DNA from: Candidatus Omnitrophota bacterium
Lineage (GTDB): Bacteria; Hinthialibacterota; Hinthialibacteria; Hinthialibacterales; Hinthialibacteraceae
Direction of reading: 5' to 3'
Assembly: GCA_003598175.1 (NCBI GenBank)
Contig: QZKN01000015.1
Coordinates: 1 to 48,514 of the forward strand
DNA length: 48,514 nt
Below are positions 17,850-25,391 of the stretch, piece after piece (positions within the stretch are counted from its first letter, which is position 1; each line of letters opens with the position of its first letter). The translations under genes and the position numbers were made by a program. Under the pieces are notes generated by a model that saw only the letters and a program-made list of their open reading frames with translations, did not search any database and had not been told where the DNA came from.

Positions 17850-18887
17850 TCAATCTCCCTGCCTTGCCGGATGGGCGATCTCCGGCTTCAAATCCCGCAA
17901 CATCAATCGCTCCACCGCCTCGCTCGGATCGGCGTCTTCGTAAACAATGTTGTAGACTTCCTCGGAAATGGGTAATTCCAGTCCGTATTTCTTTTGAATG
18001 TCGGGAATCACCTTCACCGTCGTGATTCCCTCCACCACCATACCGACTTCCTCTTCCGCATCCTCCGCCCGATAGCCTTTGGCGATGAGTTCACCGAATT
18101 TGCGATTGCGGCTGTGGCGGCTGGTGCAGGTCACCACCAAATCCCCCAATGCGCTGAGTCCCGCAAACGTTTCCGATTGGGCGCCCATCGCCGATCCGGC
18201 CAGGCTCAATTCGTAGAGTCCTCGCGAAATCAAGGCGGCGCGCGCGTTATCGCCGAATCCCAGACCATCCGAAATGCCGACGGCAATGGCGATGATATTC
18301 TTGAGCGCCGCGCCGATTTCGACTCCTTTCCGATCCCCATTCGTATACACGCGAAAACGGGGAGTCTGGAAAATTTCCTGGACCGTTTTGGCCGGATTTT
18401 TCGATGCATGGGCGGAAACAATGGCCGTGGGCAACTCTCGGGCCACCTCTTCCGCGTGGCTGGGACCGGAAAGCGCAACCACGCCTTCCACGGAGCGTGA
18501 CGCGTCGTTACACCACAACGACTCCAACACTTCGCCCATCGTTGAAAGCGAACCGGATTCAAGCCCTTTCGTGGCGCTGACGACGAGTTTGGATTGTCCA
18601 CGGATTTCTCCCGCGAACGACTCGGCGAACGAACGTAAATACTTCGAGGGGACTGCGACCAACAGAATCTCCGCCTGGTCCATGAACTCACGATGATCAT
18701 TCGTCACGCGAATTCCATCCGGAATCGAAATTTCCGGCAGTTTATGCATCAAACGACGGGTTTTGCGGATTTTGTCCGCTTCCGCGGGATCGTTCGACCA
18801 GAGGAACACCGTATGCCCTTTGCCGTAGAGCACCATCGAAAGCGCCGCGCCCCACGAGCCGGCGCCGAAAACACCGATTGTTGCCAT
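17850..18887 (-). CDS. gpsA: Glycerol-3-phosphate dehydrogenase [NAD(P)+]
   Basis: GpsA reduces dihydroxyacetone phosphate to sn-glycerol-3-phosphate, the backbone for phospholipids, in the cytoplasm. The 345-residue protein has the Rossmann motif GAGSWG (8-13), ATKGLE, LSGPSHAEEVARELPT and the catalytic-lysine region ALKNIIAIAVGISDGLGFG, all at family spacing and length. It is transcribed on the minus strand toward the aldolase. With the two phosphatidyltransferases just beyond, this stretch supplies both substrate and enzymes for phosphatidylglycerol formation. No anomaly is visible. Confidence 0.96.
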   Translation of the reverse strand: MATIGVFGAGSWGAALSMVLYGKGHTVFLWSNDPAEADKIRKTRRLMHKLPEISIPDGIRVTNDHREFMDQAEILLVAVPSKYLRSFAESFAGEIRGQSKLVVSATKGLESGSLSTMGEVLESLWCNDASRSVEGVVALSGPSHAEEVARELPTAIVSAHASKNPAKTVQEIFQTPRFRVYTNGDRKGVEIGAALKNIIAIAVGISDGLGFGDNARAALISRGLYELSLAGSAMGAQSETFAGLSALGDLVVTCTSRHSRNRKFGELIAKGYRAEDAEEEVGMVVEGITTVKVIPDIQKKYGLELPISEEVYNIVYEDADPSEAVERLMLRDLKPEIAHPARQGD

Positions 18888-19087
18888 TATGTATACCTTT
18901 TCGTACCCGGAAGTTCTTTGTGTCTAACGCTTCCCATCGTATTTCATGACGATGGTTAAAAAATAAGCTGGAATCACTCGATTTCCGGCCTGGTTACTAT
19001 TTTCAATAACAGGACTGTCGATCCTTCCAAATGCAACTGTTCGAATGAATGTGTAGCCGGATGAAATAGTATACCCCAACACAACCA

Positions 19088-19245
19088 ACAGGACATACCG
19101 GCCTCCGATCGCATCCGGAATCATGGGAAAATCGCAATTGTCCGATATGGTGATGCTTGAATGGAAACAGCCTTGAAAACAGAGTGTGAACATGCAGCAA
19201 CGGACTTTGATCAAAAAATACCCAAACTCAACCGAACTCCCCAAT
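19088..19245. repeat. Degenerate duplicate of the antitoxin upstream region and N-terminus
   Basis: Bases from about 19088 align with 20420-20575: both contain CATACCGGCCTC, GATCGC, a run ending TTGTCCGAT or TTATCCGAT, GATGCTTGA or GACGCTTGA, and CAGAGTGTGAACATG. Substitutions and a one-base deletion have accumulated in this copy. A third short piece lies at about 19536-19577. The upstream part, 18888-19087, shows no gene. Confidence 0.8.
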
Positions 19246-19269
19246 AGTCATAACGAATCAGCGATATGA
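19192..19269 (+). pseudogene. Broken copy of the PF09720-type antitoxin gene
   Basis: The frame begins MQQRTLIK, matching MMQQTLIK of the intact antitoxin at 20525. A one-base loss then shifts the frame, and it stops after 25 codons. At the DNA level the similarity continues over about 60 bases. The stop overlaps the start of the next broken gene (ATGA). This is a decayed duplicate without expected function. Confidence 0.7.
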
Positions 19270-19403
19270 CCGTCTTGATACAAACCGAGATTCCACCATT
19301 ACGCCAAGACGAATCGGGCGCGCTACGAATCGGCGATTCTCGTGTCTTGCCGGAACTCGTGGTCCGCGCGTTTCAGGATGGAGCGACGCCGGAAGTGGTT
19401 TGA
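19266..19403 (+). pseudogene. Truncated copy of the DUF433 gene
   Basis: Forty-five codons match the N-terminus of the intact DUF433 protein at 19694, with only a few substitutions (SPPL to IPPL, LLEL to LPEL, FVDG to FQDG). The frame ends at TGA just after ATPEVV. The rest of the gene is missing. The sequence at the break, GCCGGAAGTGGTTT, recurs at about 19577, which suggests the loss occurred by recombination at a short repeat. Bases 19404-19693 otherwise hold no gene. Confidence 0.85.
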
Positions 19404-19535
19404 AACCGATTGTGTTTTAAATTGATTTTAAAATGACACGGGTTTTGCTATATTTTTTGTGAGAAGCCTCCATTTTAACAACACGTTGGATCAGTCATTT
19501 TCCGAACGAACTTGCCGTCTCAACCTCAAAACATT

Positions 19536-19577
19536 TCAGAAATGAAGGTATAATCATGATTGTCCGATTCGTTGATG
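19536..19577. repeat. Third fragment of the antitoxin upstream repeat
   Basis: GAAATGAAGGTATAATCATG, followed by ATTGTCCGATTCGTTGATGC, resembles the segment before the intact antitoxin (about 20449-20490) and the degenerate copy near 19120-19160. It ends at the repeated GCCGGAAGTGGTTT. Confidence 0.6.
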
Positions 19578-19693
19578 CCGGAAGTGGTTTTAGGAATAGA
19601 ATAGATACGATACCACAGACTTTATTCAATAGAAATATAAAAGGAAGTGAACATATCCAATTTTTATAAAGAATCCGCAAAGGAACAGCCGGT

Positions 19694-20023
19694 ATGACAG
19701 TCTTGATACAAACCGAATCTCCGCCATTACGCCAAGACGAATCGGGCGCGCTACGAATCGGCGATTCTCGTGTTCTGCTGGAACTCGTGGTCCGCGCGTT
19801 TGTGGATGGAGCAACGCCGGAAGCGATTGTGCAACGTTATCCGACAACCTCTTTGGCGGATATCTACGCCGTTATTTCTTATTATCTGCGACATCGGGAA
19901 GACATCGAACTCTATCTTGCCGAACGTGAAATGCGTGCGGACGAGATTCGGCGGAAAATTGAAGATGGACAAAAAAACTTGGAAACGATTCGTCGGCGTG
20001 TATGCACTCAGCGAATTTTATAA
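19694..20023 (+). CDS. DUF433 domain protein, probable antitoxin
   Basis: A 109-residue protein with the DUF433 core: RIGDSRVLLELVVRAFVDG, then PEAIVQRYPTTSLADIYAVI, a helical DNA-binding-like domain, followed by a charged helical tail that could clasp a toxin. AGGA lies nine bases before the ATG. The next gene, a DUF5615 PIN-like protein, begins 9 bases after its stop. DUF433/DUF5615 pairs are a recognised type II toxin-antitoxin arrangement, in which this member would neutralise the nuclease and repress the operon. A truncated copy lies 428 bp upstream. Confidence 0.88.
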   Translation: MTVLIQTESPPLRQDESGALRIGDSRVLLELVVRAFVDGATPEAIVQRYPTTSLADIYAVISYYLRHREDIELYLAEREMRADEIRRKIEDGQKNLETIRRRVCTQRIL

Positions 20024-20032
20024 ATCGTACTT

Positions 20033-20383
20033 ATGCTGCGGTTTTTAAGCGATGAAAATTTCAATGGTGATATCATTCGGGGGCTCCATCTGGGCAACCA
20101 GGCATTGGACATCGTTCGTGTTCAGGATGTTGGATTGAAACAAGCCGATGACAAGGCGATCCTGGAGTGGGCAGCGAGCCATAATCGTATTTTGTTGACG
20201 CATGACAGGGCAACAATGCCAGATTATGCATACGAGAGAATAAAAGCAAAGCAACCAATGCCCGGTGTATTTGTCATAAATGACCGGCTTGCCGTCAAAA
20301 AAGTGATGGATGAATTATTGCTGATTCACGATTGCAGCGAACATGAGGAGTGGAACGGATTCGTCGTTTATCTTCCATTATAG
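20033..20383 (+). CDS. DUF5615 PIN-like protein, probable toxin
   Basis: A 116-residue protein with the DUF5615 (PIN-like) pattern: LRFLSDENFNGDIIRGL at the N-terminus with an acidic Asp-Glu-Asn triplet, DKAILEWAASHNRILLTHD in the middle and GVFVINDRLAVKKVMDELL toward the end. The conserved acids fit metal-dependent RNA cleavage as in PIN ribonucleases. The partner antitoxin is encoded immediately upstream. The length and motif order are complete, so this pair appears functional. Confidence 0.88.
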   Translation: MLRFLSDENFNGDIIRGLHLGNQALDIVRVQDVGLKQADDKAILEWAASHNRILLTHDRATMPDYAYERIKAKQPMPGVFVINDRLAVKKVMDELLLIHDCSEHEEWNGFVVYLPL

Positions 20384-20419
20384 TACTATACTATAAAAGA
20401 TTAGTAGTCCTCCAAACGA

Positions 20420-20575
20420 ACATGGCATACCGGCCTCAGATCGCTGTAGGAATGATGGTAGAATCGTAATTATCCGATTCGCTGACGCTTGATAGGGAAA
20501 AGGCCTTGGAAACAGAGTGTGAACATGATGCAGCAGACTTTAATCAAAGAAATATCCAAACTCAGTCAAAACGAA
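20420..20575. repeat. Source copy of the duplicated antitoxin upstream region
   Basis: This segment, from GCATACCGGCCTCAGATCGC through the first codons of the antitoxin, is the intact counterpart of the degenerate copy at 19088-19245. It directly follows the DUF5615 toxin gene. Confidence 0.75.
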
Positions 20576-20740
20576 AAATTACTTCTCGTTGAAGCCATTT
20601 GGGATTCGATTGCCGAAGCGGAAGGAGAAGTCGAAATACCTGATCATCACAAAGAAATCATCGCCAATCGGTTAGAAACATTGGATCAGGATAAAGAGCA
20701 ATCAACTTCATGGGATGAGCTGCGAACAAAATATTTGTAA
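20525..20740 (+). CDS. Addiction-module antitoxin, PF09720/TIGR02574 type, apparently orphan
   Basis: A 71-residue helical protein matching the short addiction-module component family: LIKEISKLSQNEKLLLVEAI, then WDSIAEAEGEVEIPDHHKE and a closing SWDELRTKYL. I take the ATG at 20525; a longer frame from 20489 lacks family similarity. Such antitoxins are normally followed by a RelE/ParE toxin. Here only a fragment of one remains (20745-20795) before the acyl-CoA dehydrogenase gene. It may therefore be an orphan antitoxin. Confidence 0.85.
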   Translation: MMQQTLIKEISKLSQNEKLLLVEAIWDSIAEAEGEVEIPDHHKEIIANRLETLDQDKEQSTSWDELRTKYL

Positions 20741-20744
20741 TCGA

Positions 20745-20795
20745 ATGGTTAAGAATCTCAAATTAACAAAAAAAGCAGAATCCGAGGACCTTTGA
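20745..20795 (+). pseudogene. Remnant of a RelE/ParE toxin N-terminus
   Basis: Starting four bases after the antitoxin stop, ATG opens MVKNLKLTKKAESEDL. This fits the first strand and helix of ParE/RelE toxins (LTKKAESDL pattern), but two stop codons follow at once. Residual similarity may continue as YWH before the sequence runs into the 3' end of the acyl-CoA dehydrogenase gene at 20820. Too little is left for activity. Confidence 0.55.
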
Positions 20796-20819
20796 TAATA
20801 TTGGCATCGTACGCCATTG

Positions 20820-22544
20820 TTATGCCACAATTTGATCAAAGGCATCAATCACACTGCGTTCCTCGCTCATGATGCGGGCGGATTTCATGCGGATTTGCGG
20901 CATGGCGCGCCGGATGAAACGCGAAGCGAGGATTTTTTTGCGGTCATTTTTGACGGAAATACGCAGGTAAATGTACGACACGATGAGATCCGCGCACAAA
21001 TCCACCATATCCCGCGCGTAGAGGTCGCGATAGGCTTCCTCTTCCTGATTGATATAATAAGCCAGCGTCTCTTCCTGCAGTTCCACATGCTTGCGAATCA
21101 ATTGCAGCAGGTCTTCATCGACATTCGCGGGCAGGGATTGCTCCAACTCCTGAATATAGGTTTTATATGTACCGCTGGTAATGCCGCCGATGGCCGCGAC
21201 CACCTGCAACTGCGACGTGCCTTCATAGATATTGGTGATTTTGGCGTCGCGGTAGTAGCGCTCGACGGGATAGTCTTTCATATACCCGCTGCCGCCGTGC
21301 ACCTGAATCGCGTCGTGAGTGACCTTCTGGCACATTTCCGTGGCGAAGAGTTTGCTCATCGGCGTCAGCATGGCGGCAAACCGCTTATACAAGGCGCGCC
21401 GGTCTTTCGTTTCTTTGAGCGCGTCGCCTTGCAGGATTCCTTTTTCCAATTCATGTTCGAGCAGTTTATCCATGTCGACGGTTCGGCAGGTTTCCATATT
21501 CAACGCCCGCGCCGCTTCGATCTGGGTTTTCATTTCGACCAGCATGTCGCGCACGGCGGGAAACTCCCGAATGGGTTTGCCGAATTGCTCCCGTGCATTG
21601 GCGAATGACAACGCCGCCGTATACGCCGCCTGGGCAATACCTACCGCCTGCGCCGCCACCGCCAACCGCGCACCGTTCATCAACGACATGACATAGTGCG
21701 TCAAGCCGCGTCGCCGCTTTCCCACCAGTTCCGCGGTCGTGTCGAGAAACTGCATTTCGCAGGTGGGTGAGCTTTTGATTCCCAATTTCTTTTCCAACCG
21801 GCGAATACGGACGGTCGGCCCACTTTCGCATAAAAAGAGGCTGAGACCCGCCGCGCCCGCGCGATTCGGCTCGCTGCGCGCCAGGACCAGCAATACCTGG
21901 CCGCATCCGTTGCTGATGAAGCGTTTGACGCCGTTCAATGTAAACAAGCCGCTTTCCTTATCTTCCACCGCGCGCAGGGCAATCGCCTGCAGATCGGATC
22001 CGGCGTCCGGCTCCGTCAGCACCATCGCGCCCGTCACTTCCCCGCTGGAAAATTTAGGCAGGTAACGGTCTTTTTGATTATCGTTCGCGAATAGATTGAT
22101 CGTTTCCGCAATTTCCTGCAAGCCGAAAATCGTCATCAATCCCGCATCGGCCTGCGAGACCATCTCGATGGCCAGATTGCATACGAACGTCGGCGCGTTC
22201 AGTCCGTCATACTTGCGCGGCAGCGGCATTCCCATCAAATCCGCTTGCGATAACTCGCGAATGGCGGAAACCGTGCCTTCCGCATAATGCACCACGCCGT
22301 CTTTTAAAACCGGGCCTTCTTCGTCGACGCTGGCCGAACGGGGAGCGATGTACTCGCCCGCGATTTCACCCGCCAGGTTCAAAATATCCGCGTAATTCAG
22401 CATGGCTTCTTCCACCGAAGCCGGCGCGTCTCCAAATATTCCCGCTTCGGAGAAATTGTTTTCCTTCAATCGGATAATTTCCGACCAGTCGATGCTGTGC
22501 AGTGAAAATTCCATATCCGGATTGTCTTTGTAGAAGTTCGGCAT
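20820..22544 (-). CDS. Acyl-CoA dehydrogenase
   Basis: A 574-residue flavoenzyme that oxidises an acyl-CoA to the enoyl-CoA and passes electrons to the electron transfer flavoprotein encoded just upstream. Family motifs include MVLTEPDAGSDLQAIA, the middle-domain FTLNGVKRFISNG, VHGGSGYMKDYPVERYYRDA and ITNIYEGTSQLQ, whose glutamate sits at the catalytic position of short- and medium-chain enzymes. About 130 extra C-terminal residues form an additional helical domain, as in the longer dehydrogenases. The start is 15 bases after the etfA stop. The chain-length preference is not deducible. Confidence 0.94.
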   Translation of the reverse strand: MPNFYKDNPDMEFSLHSIDWSEIIRLKENNFSEAGIFGDAPASVEEAMLNYADILNLAGEIAGEYIAPRSASVDEEGPVLKDGVVHYAEGTVSAIRELSQADLMGMPLPRKYDGLNAPTFVCNLAIEMVSQADAGLMTIFGLQEIAETINLFANDNQKDRYLPKFSSGEVTGAMVLTEPDAGSDLQAIALRAVEDKESGLFTLNGVKRFISNGCGQVLLVLARSEPNRAGAAGLSLFLCESGPTVRIRRLEKKLGIKSSPTCEMQFLDTTAELVGKRRRGLTHYVMSLMNGARLAVAAQAVGIAQAAYTAALSFANAREQFGKPIREFPAVRDMLVEMKTQIEAARALNMETCRTVDMDKLLEHELEKGILQGDALKETKDRRALYKRFAAMLTPMSKLFATEMCQKVTHDAIQVHGGSGYMKDYPVERYYRDAKITNIYEGTSQLQVVAAIGGITSGTYKTYIQELEQSLPANVDEDLLQLIRKHVELQEETLAYYINQEEEAYRDLYARDMVDLCADLIVSYIYLRISVKNDRKKILASRFIRRAMPQIRMKSARIMSEERSVIDAFDQIVA

Positions 22545-22559
22545 GAGATGAAATCCCTT

Positions 22560-23576
22560 TTACTTATTTTTGTACGCCTGAATCATCAGCGGAACCACTT
22601 TATACAAATCGCCGACGATGCTGTAATGCGCCACGGAAAAAATGGGCGCGTCGGAATCGAGATTGATCGCGATGATCTTGGCGGATTCCTGCATGCCCAC
22701 GCGATGTTGCACCGCGCCGCTGATTCCGCAGGCAATATATAAAACCGGGCGAACCGTTGTTCCGGTCTGACCAACCTGATGATCCTTGCCGATGTAACCG
22801 GCGTCGACGGCGGCGCGGCTGGCGCCCACTTCGCCGCCGATCACGTGAGCCAATTCACGAATCAGATCAAATCCTTCTTTTCCGCCGACTCCCGCGCCGC
22901 CGGAAACGATGATGCGAGCGGCGCGCAGGTCCACTGATTTTGGCTTGCGATAATGCTCGATGATTTCGACGGCCAATTCGGCGTCGGTGAATTCCGCCGG
23001 CGCTTTCACGATTTTCGCCACCCGCCCGGTGGTTGTTTCCGGCGTTTTCATGACGCCTTCGCGAACGGTAGCCATTTGCGGCCGATGATTCGGCGCGACG
23101 ATGGTGGCGATCACGTTGCCGCCGAACGCCGGGCGAATTTGATACAGCAGATTCTGGTGATCCACGCCGGTAAACGGATCCAAATAATTTCCGATTTGCA
23201 GATCCGTGCAATCCGCCGTCAATCCAGTCACGAGCTGCGAAGCGATGCGCGGCGCAAGGTCCCGGCCGATCATGGTTGCGCCGAATAATACGATTTGTGG
23301 ATGATGGGCTTGTACGGTCCGGTCGATGACTTTGGCGTAGGGAAGCGTGCGATACTGCTTCAACTCGGGATGATCGGCAAGATAAACCTTATCCGCGCCG
23401 TAATTCGTGAGCGTCCTTGAAAGATCCAGCACGTCCGAACCGAGCAGCAACGCGCCCACTTCGACGCCCAATTCATCCGCCAGTTCCCGCGCTCTTCCCA
23501 GCAATTCGAGCGCGACGGATTTCAATTCGCCGTTTTCCTGTTCCGCAAATACCCAAATTTCTTGTGAAGGTGTCAT
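22560..23576 (-). CDS. etfA: Electron transfer flavoprotein subunit alpha
   Basis: The FAD-carrying subunit of the electron acceptor for the dehydrogenase encoded next. The 338 residues contain an N-terminal ETF fold and the C-terminal FAD domain with GAGVGGKEGFDLIREL, GASRAAVDAGYI, HQVGQTGTTVRP, LYIACGISGAVQHRVGM and IIAINLDSDAPIFSVAHYSI. The length is close to the family norm. It is separated from etfB by 224 bases that contain four hairpins, which is unusual because the two subunits are normally adjacent and expressed in equal amounts. Confidence 0.96.
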   Translation of the reverse strand: MTPSQEIWVFAEQENGELKSVALELLGRARELADELGVEVGALLLGSDVLDLSRTLTNYGADKVYLADHPELKQYRTLPYAKVIDRTVQAHHPQIVLFGATMIGRDLAPRIASQLVTGLTADCTDLQIGNYLDPFTGVDHQNLLYQIRPAFGGNVIATIVAPNHRPQMATVREGVMKTPETTTGRVAKIVKAPAEFTDAELAVEIIEHYRKPKSVDLRAARIIVSGGAGVGGKEGFDLIRELAHVIGGEVGASRAAVDAGYIGKDHQVGQTGTTVRPVLYIACGISGAVQHRVGMQESAKIIAINLDSDAPIFSVAHYSIVGDLYKVVPLMIQAYKNK

Positions 23577-23654
23577 GATGTTCTATTCCAATCATGTCGT
23601 GTGGGATTGACCCACCATTTCAATTTTTCTATAAACACAAACTCGATGGGTAGA

Positions 23655-23768
23655 GCAGGCGTCTCGCCTGCGTTGTTCTTGCAAGCGGGGACGCTTGCTT
23701 TACCCGCTTATGCGGGCAGGATGCCCGCGCTCCTTCTTGCAAAAATGGAGCGCGGACGTCTCGTCCGC
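23655..23768. repeat. Cluster of four short hairpins between etfB and etfA
   Basis: Four hairpins with 7-bp stems and 3-4-nt loops occur in 114 bases: 23655-23671 (GCAGGCG stem), 23681-23698 (GCAAGCG stem), 23712-23728 (GCGGGCA stem) and 23752-23768 (GCGGACG stem). The stems differ in sequence, but each side compensates the other. The last repeats the element at 15-38 in inverse orientation. In the ETF transcript they would form a string of stem-loops. Confidence 0.85.
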
Positions 23769-23800
23769 ATGGAATCAAAAGAAAAAGTATAGGAAATCCA

Positions 23801-24706
23801 TTATCCTAAAACGTGATCGTGGATCAACTCTTCAACCAACGCGTGAATGCCATCTTCGGTCGGTTCGATTTTCTTGCTTTCACCGGTGTGGAGAGTCACA
23901 TTTTCCACTCGCCAGACGCGCGTGGGTGAACCAACCAGGCCGGTTCGCTTGATATCCGCGCCGATGTCGTCGACGCTCCATACGTCGATCAGAAGTCCCG
24001 CCTGTTTGCAACGGGACGCCTCCGCTTCCACCTTTTTATCGAGTTCTTCCGCCGGCATGTCCGGATTTTCTTTTTTCCAACGCGCTTCGATTTCCGGTTT
24101 GGCCGTGACGTTGCGAAAACGGATGGTCCGTCTGGCGCTGCGCGGACGTGGAAGGACATACCCGCCTGTCACCGTGATGAGAGCCGGGGTTTTCAGCGCC
24201 AGCACTTCATAGCCGCCTTCCACTTCCCGCCGGACAAATACTTTCCCATTTTCTTTCCATATTTCCTGCGCGTAGGTGGCCTGGGGAATGTTCAATTTTT
24301 CCGCCACCTGTGGACCGACCTGCGCGGTGTCCCCATCGATTGCCTGCCTGCCGCAGAAAATCAGGTCGTAATTGCCGATTTTTTTGACGGCTTCGCTCAA
24401 ACTGTAGGACGTGGCCAGCGTATCCGCCGCGGCGAAGCGCTTGTCGCTTAACAAAACCGCCTCATCCGCTCCCCGCGAGAGCGCGTCGCGCAGGATTTCC
24501 AACGCCCGCAACGGACCCATGCTGATCACGCGAACGCTGCCGCCATACTGGTCGCGCACCCGCAACGCCAATTCCAGCGCGCATAGGTCGTCGGGATTGA
24601 AAATGGCGGGCAGAGCGGCGCGATTGACGGTTCCGTCATCCCGCATGGCTTTCGCCGTGATATTTTTCGTGTCGGGAACTTGTTTAATCAATACTATACA
24701 TTGCAC
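23801..24706 (-). CDS. etfB: Electron transfer flavoprotein subunit beta
   Basis: The partner of EtfA; it binds AMP or FAD and contacts the dehydrogenase. The frame is open from 24805, but the family begins CIVLIKQVPDTKN, so I take the GTG at 24706 with AGAGG eight bases upstream, giving 301 residues. Motifs include FNPDDLCALELALRVRD, ALSRGADEAVLLSD, ADTLATSYSLSEAV, IFCGRQAIDGDTAQVGPQ and a C-terminal arm. The sequence resembles the beta subunits of anaerobic, possibly bifurcating, complexes, though that is an impression only. It is the first gene of the ETF-dehydrogenase group. Confidence 0.94.
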   Translation of the reverse strand: MQCIVLIKQVPDTKNITAKAMRDDGTVNRAALPAIFNPDDLCALELALRVRDQYGGSVRVISMGPLRALEILRDALSRGADEAVLLSDKRFAAADTLATSYSLSEAVKKIGNYDLIFCGRQAIDGDTAQVGPQVAEKLNIPQATYAQEIWKENGKVFVRREVEGGYEVLALKTPALITVTGGYVLPRPRSARRTIRFRNVTAKPEIEARWKKENPDMPAEELDKKVEAEASRCKQAGLLIDVWSVDDIGADIKRTGLVGSPTRVWRVENVTLHTGESKKIEPTEDGIHALVEELIHDHVLG

Positions 24707-25103
24707 GAGCGATACCTCTATCCGAATGTTGCGTTGTCGGGTTGAATCCGGCCGATTTCCGGGACGGTTCGATGCGCTTTTTGGCACGCCGATCCATTCC
24801 CGCAAATCATGCGGAAAACAATGAATGGTCCGAATCGGTTTTACTTATGCAGTAATCACCCGATGGTCCATGCCATCCTTTAGTACATGCCTGCGGCATG
24901 CGTTAATCAAGCACTTGTCTATATAACGCCTTCATTGAAATGGTTACGACAATGGGATCTTGCGATTGGCGGCGTTAGCGCTTATGGAAAGCCGGGATTT
25001 GATCGGATTCTTCGGCTTTCGGCATTGGTAATCCATTTTTCCAATAGGTATAAATACTTTGGAAACAGGAATAGTCAAGATGATCGAATCAAAAACCGGA
25101 ATT
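24707..25103. other. Intergenic region upstream of etfB
   Basis: No gene is supported in these 397 bases. CATGCC-TGC-GGCATG at 24886-24900 is another small hairpin with a 3-nt loop. The region should hold the promoter of the minus-strand ETF genes and any terminator for the minus-strand dnaJ group ending at 25104, but no convincing hexamers or U-tract were found. Confidence 0.4.
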
Positions 25104-25382
25104 CTATTTGGATTGTTCGCGAATTTCCTTCTTTTTTCGATCCCGTTCGGATTCGATCAGACGTATATCGGTCTGCAAGCGTTCCTGAATCGTTTGACAA
25201 GCCTCCGGATTCCCATAATTTTTCTGTATTTCCTGCTCGGCCAGAATTTTTTTCTCCGCAATTCTCGAAGTACACTGATTGTCCGCTTCCGCCAGAGCCG
25301 CTTTTTGTTCATCGGTCAATGACGGACCGGACGGGGATTCTTTTTCCAAACGCTCCATCGCCAATTCATATGCGCTTTTCAT
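25104..25382 (-). CDS. Small charged helical protein downstream of dnaJ
   Basis: A 92-residue protein, almost entirely charged helix, starting MKSAYELAMERLEKE and containing SLTDEQKAALAEADNQC. It has no membrane segment, and the tail is strongly Glu/Lys/Arg rich. GAGG lies seven bases before the ATG, and the gene begins 9 bases after the dnaJ stop, so it is co-transcribed with dnaJ. I have an impression that similar proteins occur in PVC bacteria, but I cannot confirm it. It could be a co-chaperone-type or ribosome-linked factor; the function is unknown. Confidence 0.72.
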   Translation of the reverse strand: MKSAYELAMERLEKESPSGPSLTDEQKAALAEADNQCTSRIAEKKILAEQEIQKNYGNPEACQTIQERLQTDIRLIESERDRKKKEIREQSK

Positions 25383-25391
25383 GGTCGTACC

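Noticed and set aside
18924..19244. Minus-strand frame of 106 codons in the toxin-antitoxin area
   Set aside because: It overlaps the degenerate duplicate of the antitoxin region and has no family similarity or ribosome-binding site.
23601..23792. Plus-strand frame of 63 codons (MGLTHHFNF onward)
   Set aside because: The coding appearance arises from the four hairpin repeats between etfB and etfA and not from a gene.
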